Shown piece after piece: positions 6,926-15,509 of a DNA stretch of 18,715 bases; the stretch's first letter is position 1; the number at the start of each line of letters is the position of its first letter. Under the pieces are notes generated by a model, which was not told the origin of the DNA, did not search any database, and saw only the letters and a program-made list of their open reading frames with translations. This stretch comes from Bacteroidaceae bacterium (GTDB lineage Bacteria > Bacteroidota > Bacteroidia > Bacteroidales > Bacteroidaceae). Both the position numbers and the translations under genes were made by a program. The stretch is from the NCBI GenBank assembly GCA_017503065.1, contig JAFVTT010000036.1, positions 1 to 18,715 on the forward strand, given 5' to 3'.

Positions 6926-8095
6926 TTATTTCTCTGTCACCGTAACCTTTGCCGCGGTGTTCTTGCACTTGTTGCGCAATGCTTCTTGATCAGCATCCAA
7001 GGTGTCCCAGCATACTACAACACCCATGCGTCGGCCTACGTGGGCCTCGGGTTTGCCGAAGATGCGGAGGTAGGTACATTGCTCTGCGCAAGCATCTTCC
7101 ATGCCGGTGTAGTCGGGAGACTTTGTTTCTATACCCGAGAGGATAACGGCACTTGCACCCTGACGTTCCTGGGTAATTTCTGGAATAGGCAAGCCAAGTA
7201 CGGCACGGCAATGGAGTTCGAACTCGCTCAGGTTCTGAGTGCCGGCCAACGTAACCATACCTGTATCGTGCGGACGGGGTGACAGTTCGCTAAAGATGAC
7301 GCCTTCCTTTTCGCTAACAAAGAATTCCACGCCCCAGATACCAGCACCGGTGAGGGCTTCCGTCACCTTGGCGGCCATTTCCTGAGCCTGGGCAAGGTGT
7401 TCCACCTTCATCTGACGGGGCTGGAAACTCTCCTGATAGTCACCGCCCTTCTGCACATGGCCTATGGGCGCACAGAACAATGTGGGACCATTCTTCTGGG
7501 TTACGGTGAGCAGCGTTATCTCGTAGTCAAATGGGATGAACTGCTCCACGATAACCTCCATGATGTCGCCACGCGAACCTTCGCATGCACATGCCCAGGC
7601 AGAGGCAAGTTCCTCGGCACTGTCCACCTTGCTTTGGCCGTGACCGCTGGAGGACATAAGGGGCTTTATGATACAGGGGAAACCTATCACGTCTGCAGCC
7701 TCAGCAAGTTCCTCGAAAGTGGTGGCATAACGGTAGTTGGCAGTCTTCAGTCCCAACTCTGTATGTGCCAGTTCGCGGATGGCCTTGCGGTTCATGGTGA
7801 AGTTCACGGCACGTGCGCTGGGCACAACCTGTATGCCCATCTTCTCGCACTCGTAGAGTTTCTCTGTGCGGATGGCCTCTATCTCGGGCACGATGATGTC
7901 GGGGCGAACCTCCTCCACCACCTTCATCAGTGCATCGCCGTCCAGCATGCTGAACACACGACGCTCATCTGCCACCTGCATGGCGGGGGCATTGTCATAC
8001 TTGTCGCAAGCGACCACATACTGGCCCTTTCTCTGACAGGCAATGACGAACTCCTTACCAAGTTCGCCAGAACCCAAAAGCAAAATCTTCTTCAT
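6926..8095 (-). CDS. purT: Formate-dependent phosphoribosylglycinamide formyltransferase (GAR transformylase 2)
   Basis: 389 residues, the usual length of PurT (about 390). The ATP-grasp enzyme uses formate and ATP to convert GAR to formyl-GAR in step three of purine synthesis, with no need for 10-formyl-tetrahydrofolate. Visible signatures: GSGELGKE at 8-15, [12 protein letters not shown] at 31-42, IVPEIEAI at 68-75, [13 protein letters not shown] at 143-155 (ATP-grasp glycine-rich loop) and [13 protein letters not shown] at 270-282 (metal and phosphate site). The start ATG lies 3 bp after the fhs stop, so the gene is certainly in the fhs transcript. Both neighbours consume formate, which points to formate assimilation. 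No sign of damage. Confidence 0.97.
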   Translation of the reverse strand: MKKILLLGSGELGKEFVIACQRKGQYVVACDKYDNAPAMQVADERRVFSMLDGDALMKVVEEVRPDIIVPEIEAIRTEKLYECEKMGIQVVPSARAVNFTMNRKAIRELAHTELGLKTANYRYATTFEELAEAADVIGFPCIIKPLMSSSGHGQSKVDSAEELASAWACACEGSRGDIMEVIVEQFIPFDYEITLLTVTQKNGPTLFCAPIGHVQKGGDYQESFQPRQMKVEHLAQAQEMAAKVTEALTGAGIWGVEFFVSEKEGVIFSELSPRPHDTGMVTLAGTQNLSEFELHCRAVLGLPIPEITQERQGASAVILSGIETKSPDYTGMEDACAEQCTYLRIFGKPEAHVGRRMGVVVCWDTLDADQEALRNKCKNTAAKVTVTEK

Positions 8096-8098
8096 ATA

Positions 8099-9766
8099 TC
8101 AACTTAATCCTTCTATTTCACCGTTTACTATGTCTATCTTCTCTGCCTGCGGCACCTTGGGCAGGCCTGGCATGCGGAGTATCTCTCCTGCTATGAGCAC
8201 TATGAACTCGCTACCCTGGTTTATGACCACGTCGCGGATGGCGATGTTGAATCCCTCGGGCACTCCGTAGGCTTTCTGGTCGGCAGAGAACGAGAACTGT
8301 GTCTTTGCAATACAGATGGGGTAATGTGTCAGGCCCAGTTCCTCTATCTTCTGCAGCATCTTCCTTGCTCCGGGGGTGAAGGTCACTCCCTTGCCTCCGT
8401 ACACTTTCTGTACCACAGCCTGTGCCTTTGCCTCGATACTGTCCTCATCGGCATAGGCATATCGGAGAGGTTCGCTCGGGTTCTGCTCTATGGTGTCTGC
8501 CACCAGACGCGCCAGTTCCTCGGCACCTGCACCGCCTTCGTTAAAGGCATTGTTCACGGCAAAGCCTATGCCCAACTCGGCACAATGCTCACGGCAGAAG
8601 TTGATTTCCTCGTCGGTATCCGTGGCAAAGCGGTTGAAGCACACCACCACGGTCTGACCGAAGCCTTGCAGATTGCGGATATGGCGGTCAAGATTCTTCA
8701 CGCCTTCCTTCAGACCCTCCATGTTGGGTTCCTTAATAGCCTCCACGGGCACACCGCCGTGCATCTTCAAGCCCTGTGTGGTGGCAACCAGTACGGTGAG
8801 TGCAGGTTGCAGACCCGACTTGCGGCACTTGATGTCGTAGAACTTCTCGGCACCGAGGTCGGCACCGAACCCTGCCTCCGTGATGACATACGGAGCAAGG
8901 CTCATGGCCATGCGTGTTGCCAGAGCAGAATTGCATCCATGGGCTATGTTGGCAAAGGGACCTCCGTGCACTATGGCAGGCGTTCCTTCTGTTGTCTGTA
9001 CCAGATTAGGTTTGATGGCATCGCGCAAGAGCACGCAGATGGCACCTGCCACGCCAAGGTCCTTCGCGGTGAATGGTTTTCCATCTATGGTAGTACCCAG
9101 CAGGATGTTCTCTATGCGGCGGCGCAGATCATCCTCGTCCTTGGCAAGACAGAGGATGGCCATAATCTCGGATGCCGGTGTGATGTCGAAACCGCTCTCT
9201 CCTGTCACTCCGTTTGTCTTCGCGCCAAGGCCGGTAACGATATATCGCAGGTTGCGGTCGTTCACGTCAAGGACACGCTTCCACAACACCTCGCGCATAG
9301 CAAAGCCCTCGGCCTGATGCTGGTATATATAGTTGTCCAACAGGGCGGCTATCATGTTGTGTGCCGATGTGATAGCGTGGAAGTCGCCCGTAAAGTGCAG
9401 GTTTATCTTATCCATGGGCAAGACCTGTGCATAGCCTCCACCGGCAGCACCGCCCTTCATGCCGAAGCAGGGGCCGAGAGAAGGTTCGCGCAGAGCCACG
9501 ACGGTCTTCTTGCCTATGCGGTTCATGCCAAGCGACAGGCCTACGCTTACCGTTGTCTTGCCAATACCGGCCTTGGTGGGGGTAATGGCGGTGACAAGGA
9601 TAAGTCGGCTTTTGCTTATTTTCTCTTCATCAATGAGACTGAGGGGCAGTTTGGCAATGTATCGGCCATACGGCTCCATTACCTCCTCGCTGATACCCAG
9701 TCCCTGTGCTATGTCCCTTATGGGCTTCAAAGGGGTCTCGCGTGCAATTTCAATATCACTTTTCAT
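8099..9766 (-). CDS. fhs: Formate-tetrahydrofolate ligase (10-formyl-THF synthetase)
   Basis: 555 residues, the family length. It joins formate to tetrahydrofolate with ATP, giving 10-formyl-THF for purines and formyl-methionine. Key motifs: P-loop [10 protein letters not shown] at 62-71, [18 protein letters not shown] at 93-110 and [14 protein letters not shown] at 124-137, all intact. It lies 29 bp after rarA and 3 bp before purT on the - strand, so all three are probably co-transcribed. The pairing with PurT gives the cell two routes from formate into purine carbons. Confidence 0.97.
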   Translation of the reverse strand: MKSDIEIARETPLKPIRDIAQGLGISEEVMEPYGRYIAKLPLSLIDEEKISKSRLILVTAITPTKAGIGKTTVSVGLSLGMNRIGKKTVVALREPSLGPCFGMKGGAAGGGYAQVLPMDKINLHFTGDFHAITSAHNMIAALLDNYIYQHQAEGFAMREVLWKRVLDVNDRNLRYIVTGLGAKTNGVTGESGFDITPASEIMAILCLAKDEDDLRRRIENILLGTTIDGKPFTAKDLGVAGAICVLLRDAIKPNLVQTTEGTPAIVHGGPFANIAHGCNSALATRMAMSLAPYVITEAGFGADLGAEKFYDIKCRKSGLQPALTVLVATTQGLKMHGGVPVEAIKEPNMEGLKEGVKNLDRHIRNLQGFGQTVVVCFNRFATDTDEEINFCREHCAELGIGFAVNNAFNEGGAGAEELARLVADTIEQNPSEPLRYAYADEDSIEAKAQAVVQKVYGGKGVTFTPGARKMLQKIEELGLTHYPICIAKTQFSFSADQKAYGVPEGFNIAIRDVVINQGSEFIVLIAGEILRMPGLPKVPQAEKIDIVNGEIEGLS

Positions 9767-9795
9767 ATATTCCTAATATCGTTTGTTCTGTTTTC

Positions 9796-11031
9796 CTATC
9801 GTCTTTTCTGTACTTTGTCCGTATCTGCCGGAGTGAAGAATATCGTATCCTTCAGCGCATCGGGCATGTACTGTTGGCTGATGTAATGTCCGGGATAGTC
9901 ATGAGGATACTTGTAGCCGTCGCTGTATCCCAGTTCGGCCATCAGTTGTGTGGGTGCGTTCCTCAGATGCAGAGGCACGGGCAGGTTGCCAGTCTGGCGC
10001 ACGTTCTGCAGGGCCGTATTTATGGCATTGTAGGCGCTGTTGCTCTTTGGCGAGGTAGCCAGATATACAGTGGCCTCTGCCAAGGGGATACGTCCCTCGG
10101 GCCATCCTATCTTCTGCACCGCATCGAAGGCGGCATTGGCAAGAAGCAGGGCATTGGGGTTGGCAAGTCCCACGTCCTCGGAGGCAGAGATTACCAGTCG
10201 GCGTGCTATGAAGGCAGGGTCTTCCCCACCCTCTATCATTCTGGCCAGCCAATAGATGGCGGCATCGGGGTCGCTGCCTCGGATGCTCTTAATGAAAGCG
10301 GAGATTATATCGTAGTGCATCTCTCCGTCCTTGTCGTAGGCAAGAGGGTTCTGCTGGAGACGCTCCGCCACCAGGGTATCGGTTATCTCCAGTGTTTCAT
10401 CCTCCTGCACGCTTTCGGAGAGAAGTTCCAGGATGTTCAGCAACTTGCGGGCATCGCCTCCGCTATATCTGAGCAGGGCATCGGTTTCCTTCAGGACAAT
10501 GTTCTGCTTCTTCAGTACCGTGTCCTTTTCAATAACACGATGGCATAGGGTCAGCAAGTCGTCTTTCGTCAGCGAATTGAGCGTGTACACCTGGCAACGG
10601 CTCAGCAAAGGACGTATCACCTCAAAGGAGGGATTCTCCGTGGTGGCTCCTATCAGTGTGAACACGCCCTGTTCCACCGCCCCAAGCAGGGAGTCCTGCT
10701 GGCTCTTGCTGAACCTGTGGATTTCGTCAATGAAGAGTATGGGGCGAGAGGTATTGAAGAAGTTGGAACCCCGTGCCTTGTCTATGACTTCGCGCACATC
10801 CTTCACTCCGCTCGTTACGGCAGAAAGGGTAAAGAAGGGCACATCCAGCGTGCCTGCAATGATGGTGGCAAGGGTGGTCTTACCCACTCCTGGAGGTCCC
10901 CACAGGATGAAACTGGAGACCCGTCCACTCGTTATCATACGACGCAAAACCCCATTAGGGCCAACAAGATGCTGTTGTCCGATATAGTCCTCCAAAGTGC
11001 GGGGACGCATTCTTTCTGCCAAGGGTTGCAT
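9796..11031 (-). CDS. rarA: Replication-associated recombination protein A (AAA+ ATPase)
   Basis: 411 residues from the ATG at 11031 (MQPLAERMRPRTLEDYIGQQ, the conserved N-terminus). An upstream in-frame ATG at 11064 would add 11 residues, but its codons run through the promoter -7 box, so it is unlikely. RarA/MgsA is a clamp-loader-like ATPase that works at stalled replication forks. Motifs: Walker A GPPGVGKT 45-52, Walker B LFIDEIHRF 99-107, sensor 1 GATTEN 128-133, SRC near 144 (arginine finger region), and a C-terminal tetramerisation region with LPVPLHLRNAPTQLM and YKYPHDYPGHY. It is the first gene of the cluster with fhs and purT. Confidence 0.96.
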   Translation of the reverse strand: MQPLAERMRPRTLEDYIGQQHLVGPNGVLRRMITSGRVSSFILWGPPGVGKTTLATIIAGTLDVPFFTLSAVTSGVKDVREVIDKARGSNFFNTSRPILFIDEIHRFSKSQQDSLLGAVEQGVFTLIGATTENPSFEVIRPLLSRCQVYTLNSLTKDDLLTLCHRVIEKDTVLKKQNIVLKETDALLRYSGGDARKLLNILELLSESVQEDETLEITDTLVAERLQQNPLAYDKDGEMHYDIISAFIKSIRGSDPDAAIYWLARMIEGGEDPAFIARRLVISASEDVGLANPNALLLANAAFDAVQKIGWPEGRIPLAEATVYLATSPKSNSAYNAINTALQNVRQTGNLPVPLHLRNAPTQLMAELGYSDGYKYPHDYPGHYISQQYMPDALKDTIFFTPADTDKVQKRR

Positions 11032-11039
11032 AGTGTGGA

Positions 11040-11070
11040 CAAAGGTAACAAAATAATGGCACATACCAAG
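11040..11070 (-). promoter_or_regulatory. Promoter of the rarA-fhs-purT cluster
   Basis: Read on the - strand, TACCTTTG (11047-11040) is a perfect -7 box. CTTG (11070-11067), 19 nt upstream, is a three-of-four match to the -33 TTTG. Transcription would start near 11033-11035, only 2-4 nt before the rarA ATG, which suggests a leaderless or nearly leaderless mRNA. Confidence 0.65.
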
Positions 11071-11153
11071 AGTACAGAGGGGAGAAAATACGTCTCATGC
11101 TTCATTTTGAACATTTGTGCTTTCTTCCTGTGCCGTTTATCGTAATAATTTGC

Positions 11154-11161
11154 TATATTTG
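11154..11161 (+). promoter_or_regulatory. -7 box for the glycosyltransferase gene
   Basis: TATATTTG is a perfect TAnnTTTG match, 60 bp before the ATG at 11222. No good TTTG was found 19-21 bp upstream, so strength or activator dependence is open. The leader would contain the hairpin at 11174-11196. Confidence 0.55.
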
Positions 11162-11173
11162 TTCTTAGAAAAC

Positions 11174-11196
11174 GCTTCGCTCCTCCGGAGGGAAGC
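11174..11196 (+). other. Leader hairpin upstream of the glycosyltransferase gene
   Basis: GCTTC (11174-11178) pairs with GAAGC (11192-11196), with CCT/AGG pairing inside around a CCGG loop (core palindrome CCTCCGGAGG). It lies between the predicted start of transcription and the ATG. It has no clear role and could be a chance stem. Confidence 0.35.
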
Positions 11197-11221
11197 AACC
11201 TGCACCATTGAACAACGCACG

Positions 11222-12094
11222 ATGAACCTGTCCATACTGATACCATCTTACAACTGGGATTGCACTGAACTTGTCAACGACCTTCTTGCCCAACTCCCCG
11301 AAGATGCCGAAATTATTGTCGGTAACGACAAAAGTACCTCAGAGGTGGCTATAAAGGCCTTCCAGAGAATAGCCGCCATGAAGCAGTGCCGCGTCTACGA
11401 ACCTGCGGAGAACATCGGGCGCTCCAGGATACGCAACAGGCTTTTTGAACTCTCTTCCGGCAAATGGATTCTCTTCATCGATTGCGACACCAAGGTGGAC
11501 AGTGCCGATTACATCAAGAACTATCTGGATGCCACAATACAGCACCCTGCCGATGTTTACTACGGGGGCATGAAGAATACCCCGGAATGTCCCGAAGGGT
11601 GCGAGTTGCGGTGGACCTACGAGACGGTGGCAGCACGACGCCTTACCATGGAATACCGCCAGGCACATCCCTTTGACTCGCTCACCACACAGAACTTCAT
11701 GATCAGACGGGATGCCTTCGTGCAGACGGGCTTTGACGAAAGCATAAGGCAATACGGCTACGAGGACACGCTCCTCTTTGCCAACCTTGAACGTCTGGGC
11801 AAGTCCGTCTTCCACCTGGAGAACCGCCTCATCCATCTGGACATAGACGCCAACCGCCAGTTCCTAGCCAAGACGCGAGAGGCACTCCGCACCCTGCACT
11901 CCCTGCCCGAGGACATACGTCCCAAGACACGCATGACGGAAATGCACCGCCGTCTCCGCAAATACCGTCTGCACCGTGTCTTTGCCCTACTGCACATCTT
12001 CCTCCTGCCTGTAACACGAAGGATACTGTGCTCCAGATTCGTTTCGCTGAAACTGTTTCAATTCTACAAACTGGGGTACTATTGCGGACTTTGA
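11222..12094 (+). CDS. Family 2-like glycosyltransferase
   Basis: 290 residues from the ATG at 11222 (MNLSILIPSYNW, the typical GT-A beginning); the open frame extends upstream but into the promoter region. Motifs: ILIPSYN at 5-11, VGNDKST at 33-39 (first nucleotide-sugar aspartate), FIDCDTKV at 85-92 (DxD metal site) and GYEDTLLFANL at 179-189 (the acceptor-side ED motif). The C-terminus (about 255-290) is basic and hydrophobic (VFALLHIFLLPVTRRIL) and may sit at the membrane. By family it transfers a sugar from a nucleotide-sugar to a surface glycan or lipid; the substrate cannot be read from the sequence. It is a single gene, divergent from rarA, not in a polysaccharide cluster. Confidence 0.9.
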   Translation: MNLSILIPSYNWDCTELVNDLLAQLPEDAEIIVGNDKSTSEVAIKAFQRIAAMKQCRVYEPAENIGRSRIRNRLFELSSGKWILFIDCDTKVDSADYIKNYLDATIQHPADVYYGGMKNTPECPEGCELRWTYETVAARRLTMEYRQAHPFDSLTTQNFMIRRDAFVQTGFDESIRQYGYEDTLLFANLERLGKSVFHLENRLIHLDIDANRQFLAKTREALRTLHSLPEDIRPKTRMTEMHRRLRKYRLHRVFALLHIFLLPVTRRILCSRFVSLKLFQFYKLGYYCGL

Positions 12095-12130
12095 GCGGAG
12101 GGGGGATGTCAGGTTTTAACCTTCCGCCTT
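12095..12130 (+). terminator. Possible terminator after the glycosyltransferase gene
   Basis: GCGGA (12095-12099) pairs with TCCGC (12123-12127), and AGGTT (12111-12115) with AACCT (12118-12122) stacks inside. It starts right after the stop codon and is followed by the T/A-rich CTTAATTTAAT. The T-run is poor, so the call is tentative. Confidence 0.4.
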
Positions 12131-12135
12131 AATTT

Positions 12136-12232
12136 AATCCGACTTCGTCGTCTTTTCCATAGTCTTATTTTATACTTCGCTCGCCTATTCGTAACTCTGA
12201 AACTACGTTTCTAAGTTACTCACGCTCGGATT
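12136..12232 (+). other. Structured intergenic segment upstream of the glnS promoter
   Basis: AATCCGA (12136-12142) pairs with TCGGATT (12226-12232). Inside, GTAACTCTGAAAC (12191-12203) and GTTTCTAAGTTAC (12207-12219) form a 13-bp arm pair with two mismatches around a 3-nt loop. It ends 13 bp before the -33 box, so it is outside the glnS transcript. It could be a protein-binding palindrome, a dispersed repeat or a terminator remnant. Confidence 0.5.
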
Positions 12233-12244
12233 TACTCAAATAAA

Positions 12245-12276
12245 TTTGGTAAATCGCTCACTTAATCGTAACTTTG
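12245..12276 (+). promoter_or_regulatory. Promoter of glnS
   Basis: TTTG at 12245-12248, a 20-nt spacer, and TAACTTTG at 12269-12276 match both Bacteroidetes promoter elements exactly with the normal spacing. Transcription should start near 12281-12284, giving a leader of about 25 nt to the ATG at 12307. Confidence 0.85.
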
Positions 12277-12306
12277 ACGCCCGAAATATATAATACGTAC
12301 AACATA

Positions 12307-14058
12307 ATGGCTACTATCGAAACACAGGAGGCTCCAGCGAAGAGCCTTAACTTTATCGAGAAACAAATAGTGGAGGACCTGGCAGAGGGCAAGAACGGCG
12401 GACGATTGCAAACGCGTTTCCCACCCGAACCCAACGGTTACCTGCACATAGGCCATGCCAAGGCCATTGCCATGGACTTCGGCGTGGCAGAGAAGTTCGG
12501 CGGTGTCTGCAACCTGCGCATGGACGATACCAACCCCCAGAAGGAGGATATGGAATATGTGCGTGCCATAGAGCGCGACATACAATGGCTCGGATACCAG
12601 TGGGGCAAGGTGTGCTATGCCAGCGACTACTTCCAGGACCTGTGGGACTTTGCAGAATGGTGCATCCAGACGGGCAAGGCTTACATTGACGAACAGACCT
12701 CCGAGGAGATAGCCGCACAGAAGGGCACTCCCACCGAACCCGGACAGAACAGTCCCTACCGCGACCGTCCTGCTGAGGAAAGCCTCGCTCTTTTCCGCGA
12801 GATGAACTCGGGCAACGTGGAGCCTGGCAAGATGATTCTGCGTGCCAAGATAGACATGGCAAGTCCCAACATGCACTTCCGCGACCCCATCATGTACCGC
12901 GTGCTGAACATGCCTCACTGGCGCACCGGCAACAAGTGGAACGCATATCCCATGTACGACTTCACACACGGACAGAGCGACTATCTGGAGGGTGTGACAC
13001 ACTCCATCTGCACACTGGAGTTCGTGCCTCACCGCGACCTCTACGACCTGTTCGTCACCTGGATTAAGGAATGGAAGGGCGACGAGGGCGACATAGAGGA
13101 CAACCGCCCCCGCCAGTTCGAGTTCAACAAACTGAACCTCAACTACACCCTCATGTCCAAGCGCAATCTGCTCATCCTCACCAAGGAGGGCGTGGTGAAC
13201 GGTTGGGACGACCCCCGCATGCCCACCATCTGCGGCATACGCCGTCGTGGCTACAGCCCCCAGGCCATCCTGAAGTTCATTGACAAGATTGGCTACACCA
13301 CCTTCGATGCGCTGAACGACATCAAACTGATGGAGGCCGCCTGCCGCGAGGACCTCAACAGCCGTGCTCTGCGCGTTAGCGCCGTGGTAGACCCCGTGCG
13401 CCTCATCATCGACAACTATCCCGAAGGACAGGTGGAGGAAATGCAGGCCATCAACAACCCCGAGGACGAGAACTCAGGCACACACATCATACGCTTCTCT
13501 CGCGAACTCTACATCGAGCGCGAGGACTTCATGGAGGACGGTGGCAAGAAGTTCATGCGCCTTGGTCCCGGCAAGGAGGTGCGCCTGAAGAACGCCTACA
13601 TCATCAAGTGCGACGAAGATCCCACCAAGTGCATAGAGAAGGATGCCGAGGGCAACATCACATGCATACACGCCACCTACGACCCCGAGAGCCGTAGCGG
13701 CATGCCCGGTGCCGACCGCAAGATCAAGGGCAAGACCCTGCACTGGGTGAGCCAGGCACACAGCATCCCCTGCGAGGTGCGCGACTACAGTTGCCTGTGG
13801 ACATGCGAGAACCCCCGCGATGCCATAAAGCAGTACGAAAAAGAGAACGGCGTGCGCGGCATAGACGCCATGCGTCCCTTCCTCAACCCCGACTCTCTGC
13901 GCGTCAACAAGAACGCCTTCATCGAGGAGTGGGCCGCTACCCTGCCCCACCTCTCATACCTGCAGTTCCAGCGCATCGGCTACTACAACGTGGACACAGA
14001 CTCCACACCTGAGCACCCCGTCTTCAACAAGACCGTAGGACTGAGGGACACTAAGTAA
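12307..14058 (+). CDS. glnS: Glutamine-tRNA ligase
   Basis: 583 residues, close to the bacterial GlnRS size (about 555). It charges tRNA-Gln with glutamine. Class I signatures: RFPPEPNGYLHIGHAKA at about 37-53 (HIGH 47-50) and LMSKRNLL with MSKR at 283-286 as the KMSKS counterpart. LRMDDTNPQKEDMEYV and WDDPRMPTICGIRRRGY are typical of GlnRS rather than GluRS. The start was set at ATG 12307 (MATIETQEAP); an upstream in-frame TTG lies within the -7 box. Codons are strongly biased to C-ending forms, as expected for a highly expressed gene. The strong promoter and the repeat array after the stop frame it as its own unit, with possible read-through into the TPR gene. Confidence 0.97.
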   Translation: MATIETQEAPAKSLNFIEKQIVEDLAEGKNGGRLQTRFPPEPNGYLHIGHAKAIAMDFGVAEKFGGVCNLRMDDTNPQKEDMEYVRAIERDIQWLGYQWGKVCYASDYFQDLWDFAEWCIQTGKAYIDEQTSEEIAAQKGTPTEPGQNSPYRDRPAEESLALFREMNSGNVEPGKMILRAKIDMASPNMHFRDPIMYRVLNMPHWRTGNKWNAYPMYDFTHGQSDYLEGVTHSICTLEFVPHRDLYDLFVTWIKEWKGDEGDIEDNRPRQFEFNKLNLNYTLMSKRNLLILTKEGVVNGWDDPRMPTICGIRRRGYSPQAILKFIDKIGYTTFDALNDIKLMEAACREDLNSRALRVSAVVDPVRLIIDNYPEGQVEEMQAINNPEDENSGTHIIRFSRELYIEREDFMEDGGKKFMRLGPGKEVRLKNAYIIKCDEDPTKCIEKDAEGNITCIHATYDPESRSGMPGADRKIKGKTLHWVSQAHSIPCEVRDYSCLWTCENPRDAIKQYEKENGVRGIDAMRPFLNPDSLRVNKNAFIEEWAATLPHLSYLQFQRIGYYNVDTDSTPEHPVFNKTVGLRDTK

Positions 14059-14071
14059 ACAAGAGATTGTA

Positions 14072-14143
14072 GGAGTTATCGGAGTAATCGGAGTACTCGG
14101 AGTACTCGGAGTACTCGGAATACTCCGATAACTCGGAAAACTC
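14072..14143 (+). repeat. 9-bp tandem repeat array, eight units
   Basis: Eight consecutive 9-nt units: GGAGTTATC, GGAGTAATC, three of GGAGTACTC, GGAATACTC, CGATAACTC, GGAAAACTC. The central units are identical and the outer ones diverge, so the array looks like slippage expansion in the middle. The flanks are complementary: 14073-14096 pairs with 14111-14134 at 22 of 24 positions, leaving a 14-nt loop. The glnS-TPR gap is filled almost entirely by this array. Confidence 0.9.
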
Positions 14144-14158
14144 GGAAATTAAACCATC

Positions 14159-15307
14159 ATGCAACAGGAAGAGGACGACTATTTCCAGTCGGAAGAATTC
14201 ATGGACATACTAAGCCGCTACGAACAGGCCATGTCCACGGGGCGCACGCCCTACATGGACAGCGACGAACTGGTAGACGTAGCCGACTACTACATGTCCC
14301 AGGGCAAGCACCAGGAAGCCAAGAAGGCCACGGAGCTTGCCCTGGACCTGCATCCCGATGCCGAAGACCCCGTAACGATGATGGCCGACATCATGTTCGA
14401 GACGCATCAGTGGCAGGACTCCATCCTGTGGCTCAACCGCGTGCTGGACAACGATCCCTTCGACGTGCAGGCATGGCTGAACCTTGCCGATGCACAACTC
14501 CAATGCGAACAGTTTGCCGAGGCGCTGGACAGTGCAGAATACACACTGGCCATCAAGCCGGACAACGCACAGGCACTTCTGCAAAAGGCATACGCCATGT
14601 CCAGGCAGGACCGCTTTCAGGAAGCCAGCGAAGTCTTCGACCAGTATCTCAAGCGTTGTCCCGACGACGAACTGGCGCTCTACCACGCTGCCTTCAACCT
14701 CTGCTTTCTGGAACGTTTCCAGGAGGCTAACGACATGCTCATCAAAGCAGAGGAGATAAGCGACGGACTGAGTCCCGAACACCTGAACATCTGCCTGCAA
14801 CGCTCCTACACTGAAGCCCGCATAGGCAACATGGAGGAGGCTCTGGATGCGCTGGAACGCTCCAAGGACTTCCAGGACCCCGACACCAATGTGGACTACA
14901 ACCTCCTCTCCGGTCACATCTACCTGCTTTTCCAAAACCGCGACAAGGCACTGGAATGTTTCTCCGAGGCGCTCTCCACATCACAGGACCACATCCACAC
15001 CATGCGCACCATAGCACAGGTGTTCATGGATTGCCAGGACTATCTCACCGCCACAAAAATCCTGCTGGAGATAGAAGAACTCATAAAAAGACCTGAATAC
15101 GACGAAGCCAGAGCCGACATCATCAAGGTCATCTGTCCTGCCCAGGCCTATTGTTACTACCAGACAGGCCTGCGTGCCGAATTTCTCCACTACCTCCAGA
15201 TGGCAGTCGTACTAAACCCCAAGGACACACAGGTTTTCTTCCGCGACATTTTTCCCAAAGAGGCAAGAGTAGAAGACTACCTCTACTATGCCGAAAGACT
15301 GGAGTAA
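14159..15307 (+). CDS. Tetratricopeptide repeat protein
   Basis: 382 residues, acidic, with no signal peptide, so probably cytoplasmic. Successive helical pairs of TPR type: LVDVADYYMSQGKHQEAKKA, WLNLADAQLQCEQFAEALDS, ALLQKAYAMSRQDRFQEASE, LALYHAAFNLCFLERFQEAN, YTEARIGNMEEALDALE, LLSGHIYLLFQNRDKALECF and TIAQVFMDCQDYLTATKI, covering about residues 40-310. TPR proteins serve as protein-protein scaffolds; no enzymatic domain is attached. It starts 101 bp after glnS and no promoter was seen in the gap, so it is probably transcribed from the glnS promoter through the repeat array. The partner is unknown. Confidence 0.9.
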   Translation: MQQEEDDYFQSEEFMDILSRYEQAMSTGRTPYMDSDELVDVADYYMSQGKHQEAKKATELALDLHPDAEDPVTMMADIMFETHQWQDSILWLNRVLDNDPFDVQAWLNLADAQLQCEQFAEALDSAEYTLAIKPDNAQALLQKAYAMSRQDRFQEASEVFDQYLKRCPDDELALYHAAFNLCFLERFQEANDMLIKAEEISDGLSPEHLNICLQRSYTEARIGNMEEALDALERSKDFQDPDTNVDYNLLSGHIYLLFQNRDKALECFSEALSTSQDHIHTMRTIAQVFMDCQDYLTATKILLEIEELIKRPEYDEARADIIKVICPAQAYCYYQTGLRAEFLHYLQMAVVLNPKDTQVFFRDIFPKEARVEDYLYYAERLE

Positions 15308-15365
15308 AGTTTTACCTGCTCTACCTTATTTATATATAGAGAGGCTAGGGGTTATGTAAATTACG

Positions 15366-15485
15366 AAAAAAATATAAACCCAAATCGGTCATTAGACTGT
15401 TATGCGCTAATGAAGTCTTCTTTTTTGTCATCTGTTCAAAAATAAAGGCTATTATCATCATAACGCTAATGAGCGATTTGGGGTT
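15366..15485 (-). terminator. Large stem-loop terminator of ettA
   Basis: On the - strand, the arm 15485-15466 pairs with 15395-15377 (18 of 20 positions, one bulge and one mismatch). CATAAC/GTTATG (15464-15459 with 15404-15399) extends the stem, making about 24 bp around a 54-nt loop. The second arm is followed by TATA and seven T (15372-15366), a classic intrinsic terminator end for ettA, whose stop is at 15510. The loop is unusually long. Confidence 0.65.
15389..15426 (+). terminator. Terminator of the TPR gene, nested in the larger stem
   Basis: TCATTAG (15389-15395) pairs perfectly with CTAATGA (15407-15413) around an 11-nt loop; six T follow at 15421-15426 after a short AGTCTTC. It lies 80 bp after the TPR stop at 15307. 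Its left arm is also part of the larger ettA stem, so the two folds exclude each other. Confidence 0.5.
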
Positions 15486-15509
15486 AAGCCTCTGTAATGC
15501 AATGCAGAA

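Noticed and set aside
7397..8107. A 236-codon + strand frame opposite purT.
   Set aside because: It is fully covered by an intact purT and its composition is typical of an antisense shadow.
8324..9886. A 520-codon open frame on the + strand opposite fhs.
   Set aside because: fhs on the other strand has all family motifs. The + frame is Cys/His-rich with no domain pattern and arises from the codon bias of the real gene.
14072..14143. CRISPR array suggested by regular repeats.
   Set aside because: Units are 9 nt with no spacers, far below CRISPR repeat size, and no cas genes are near.
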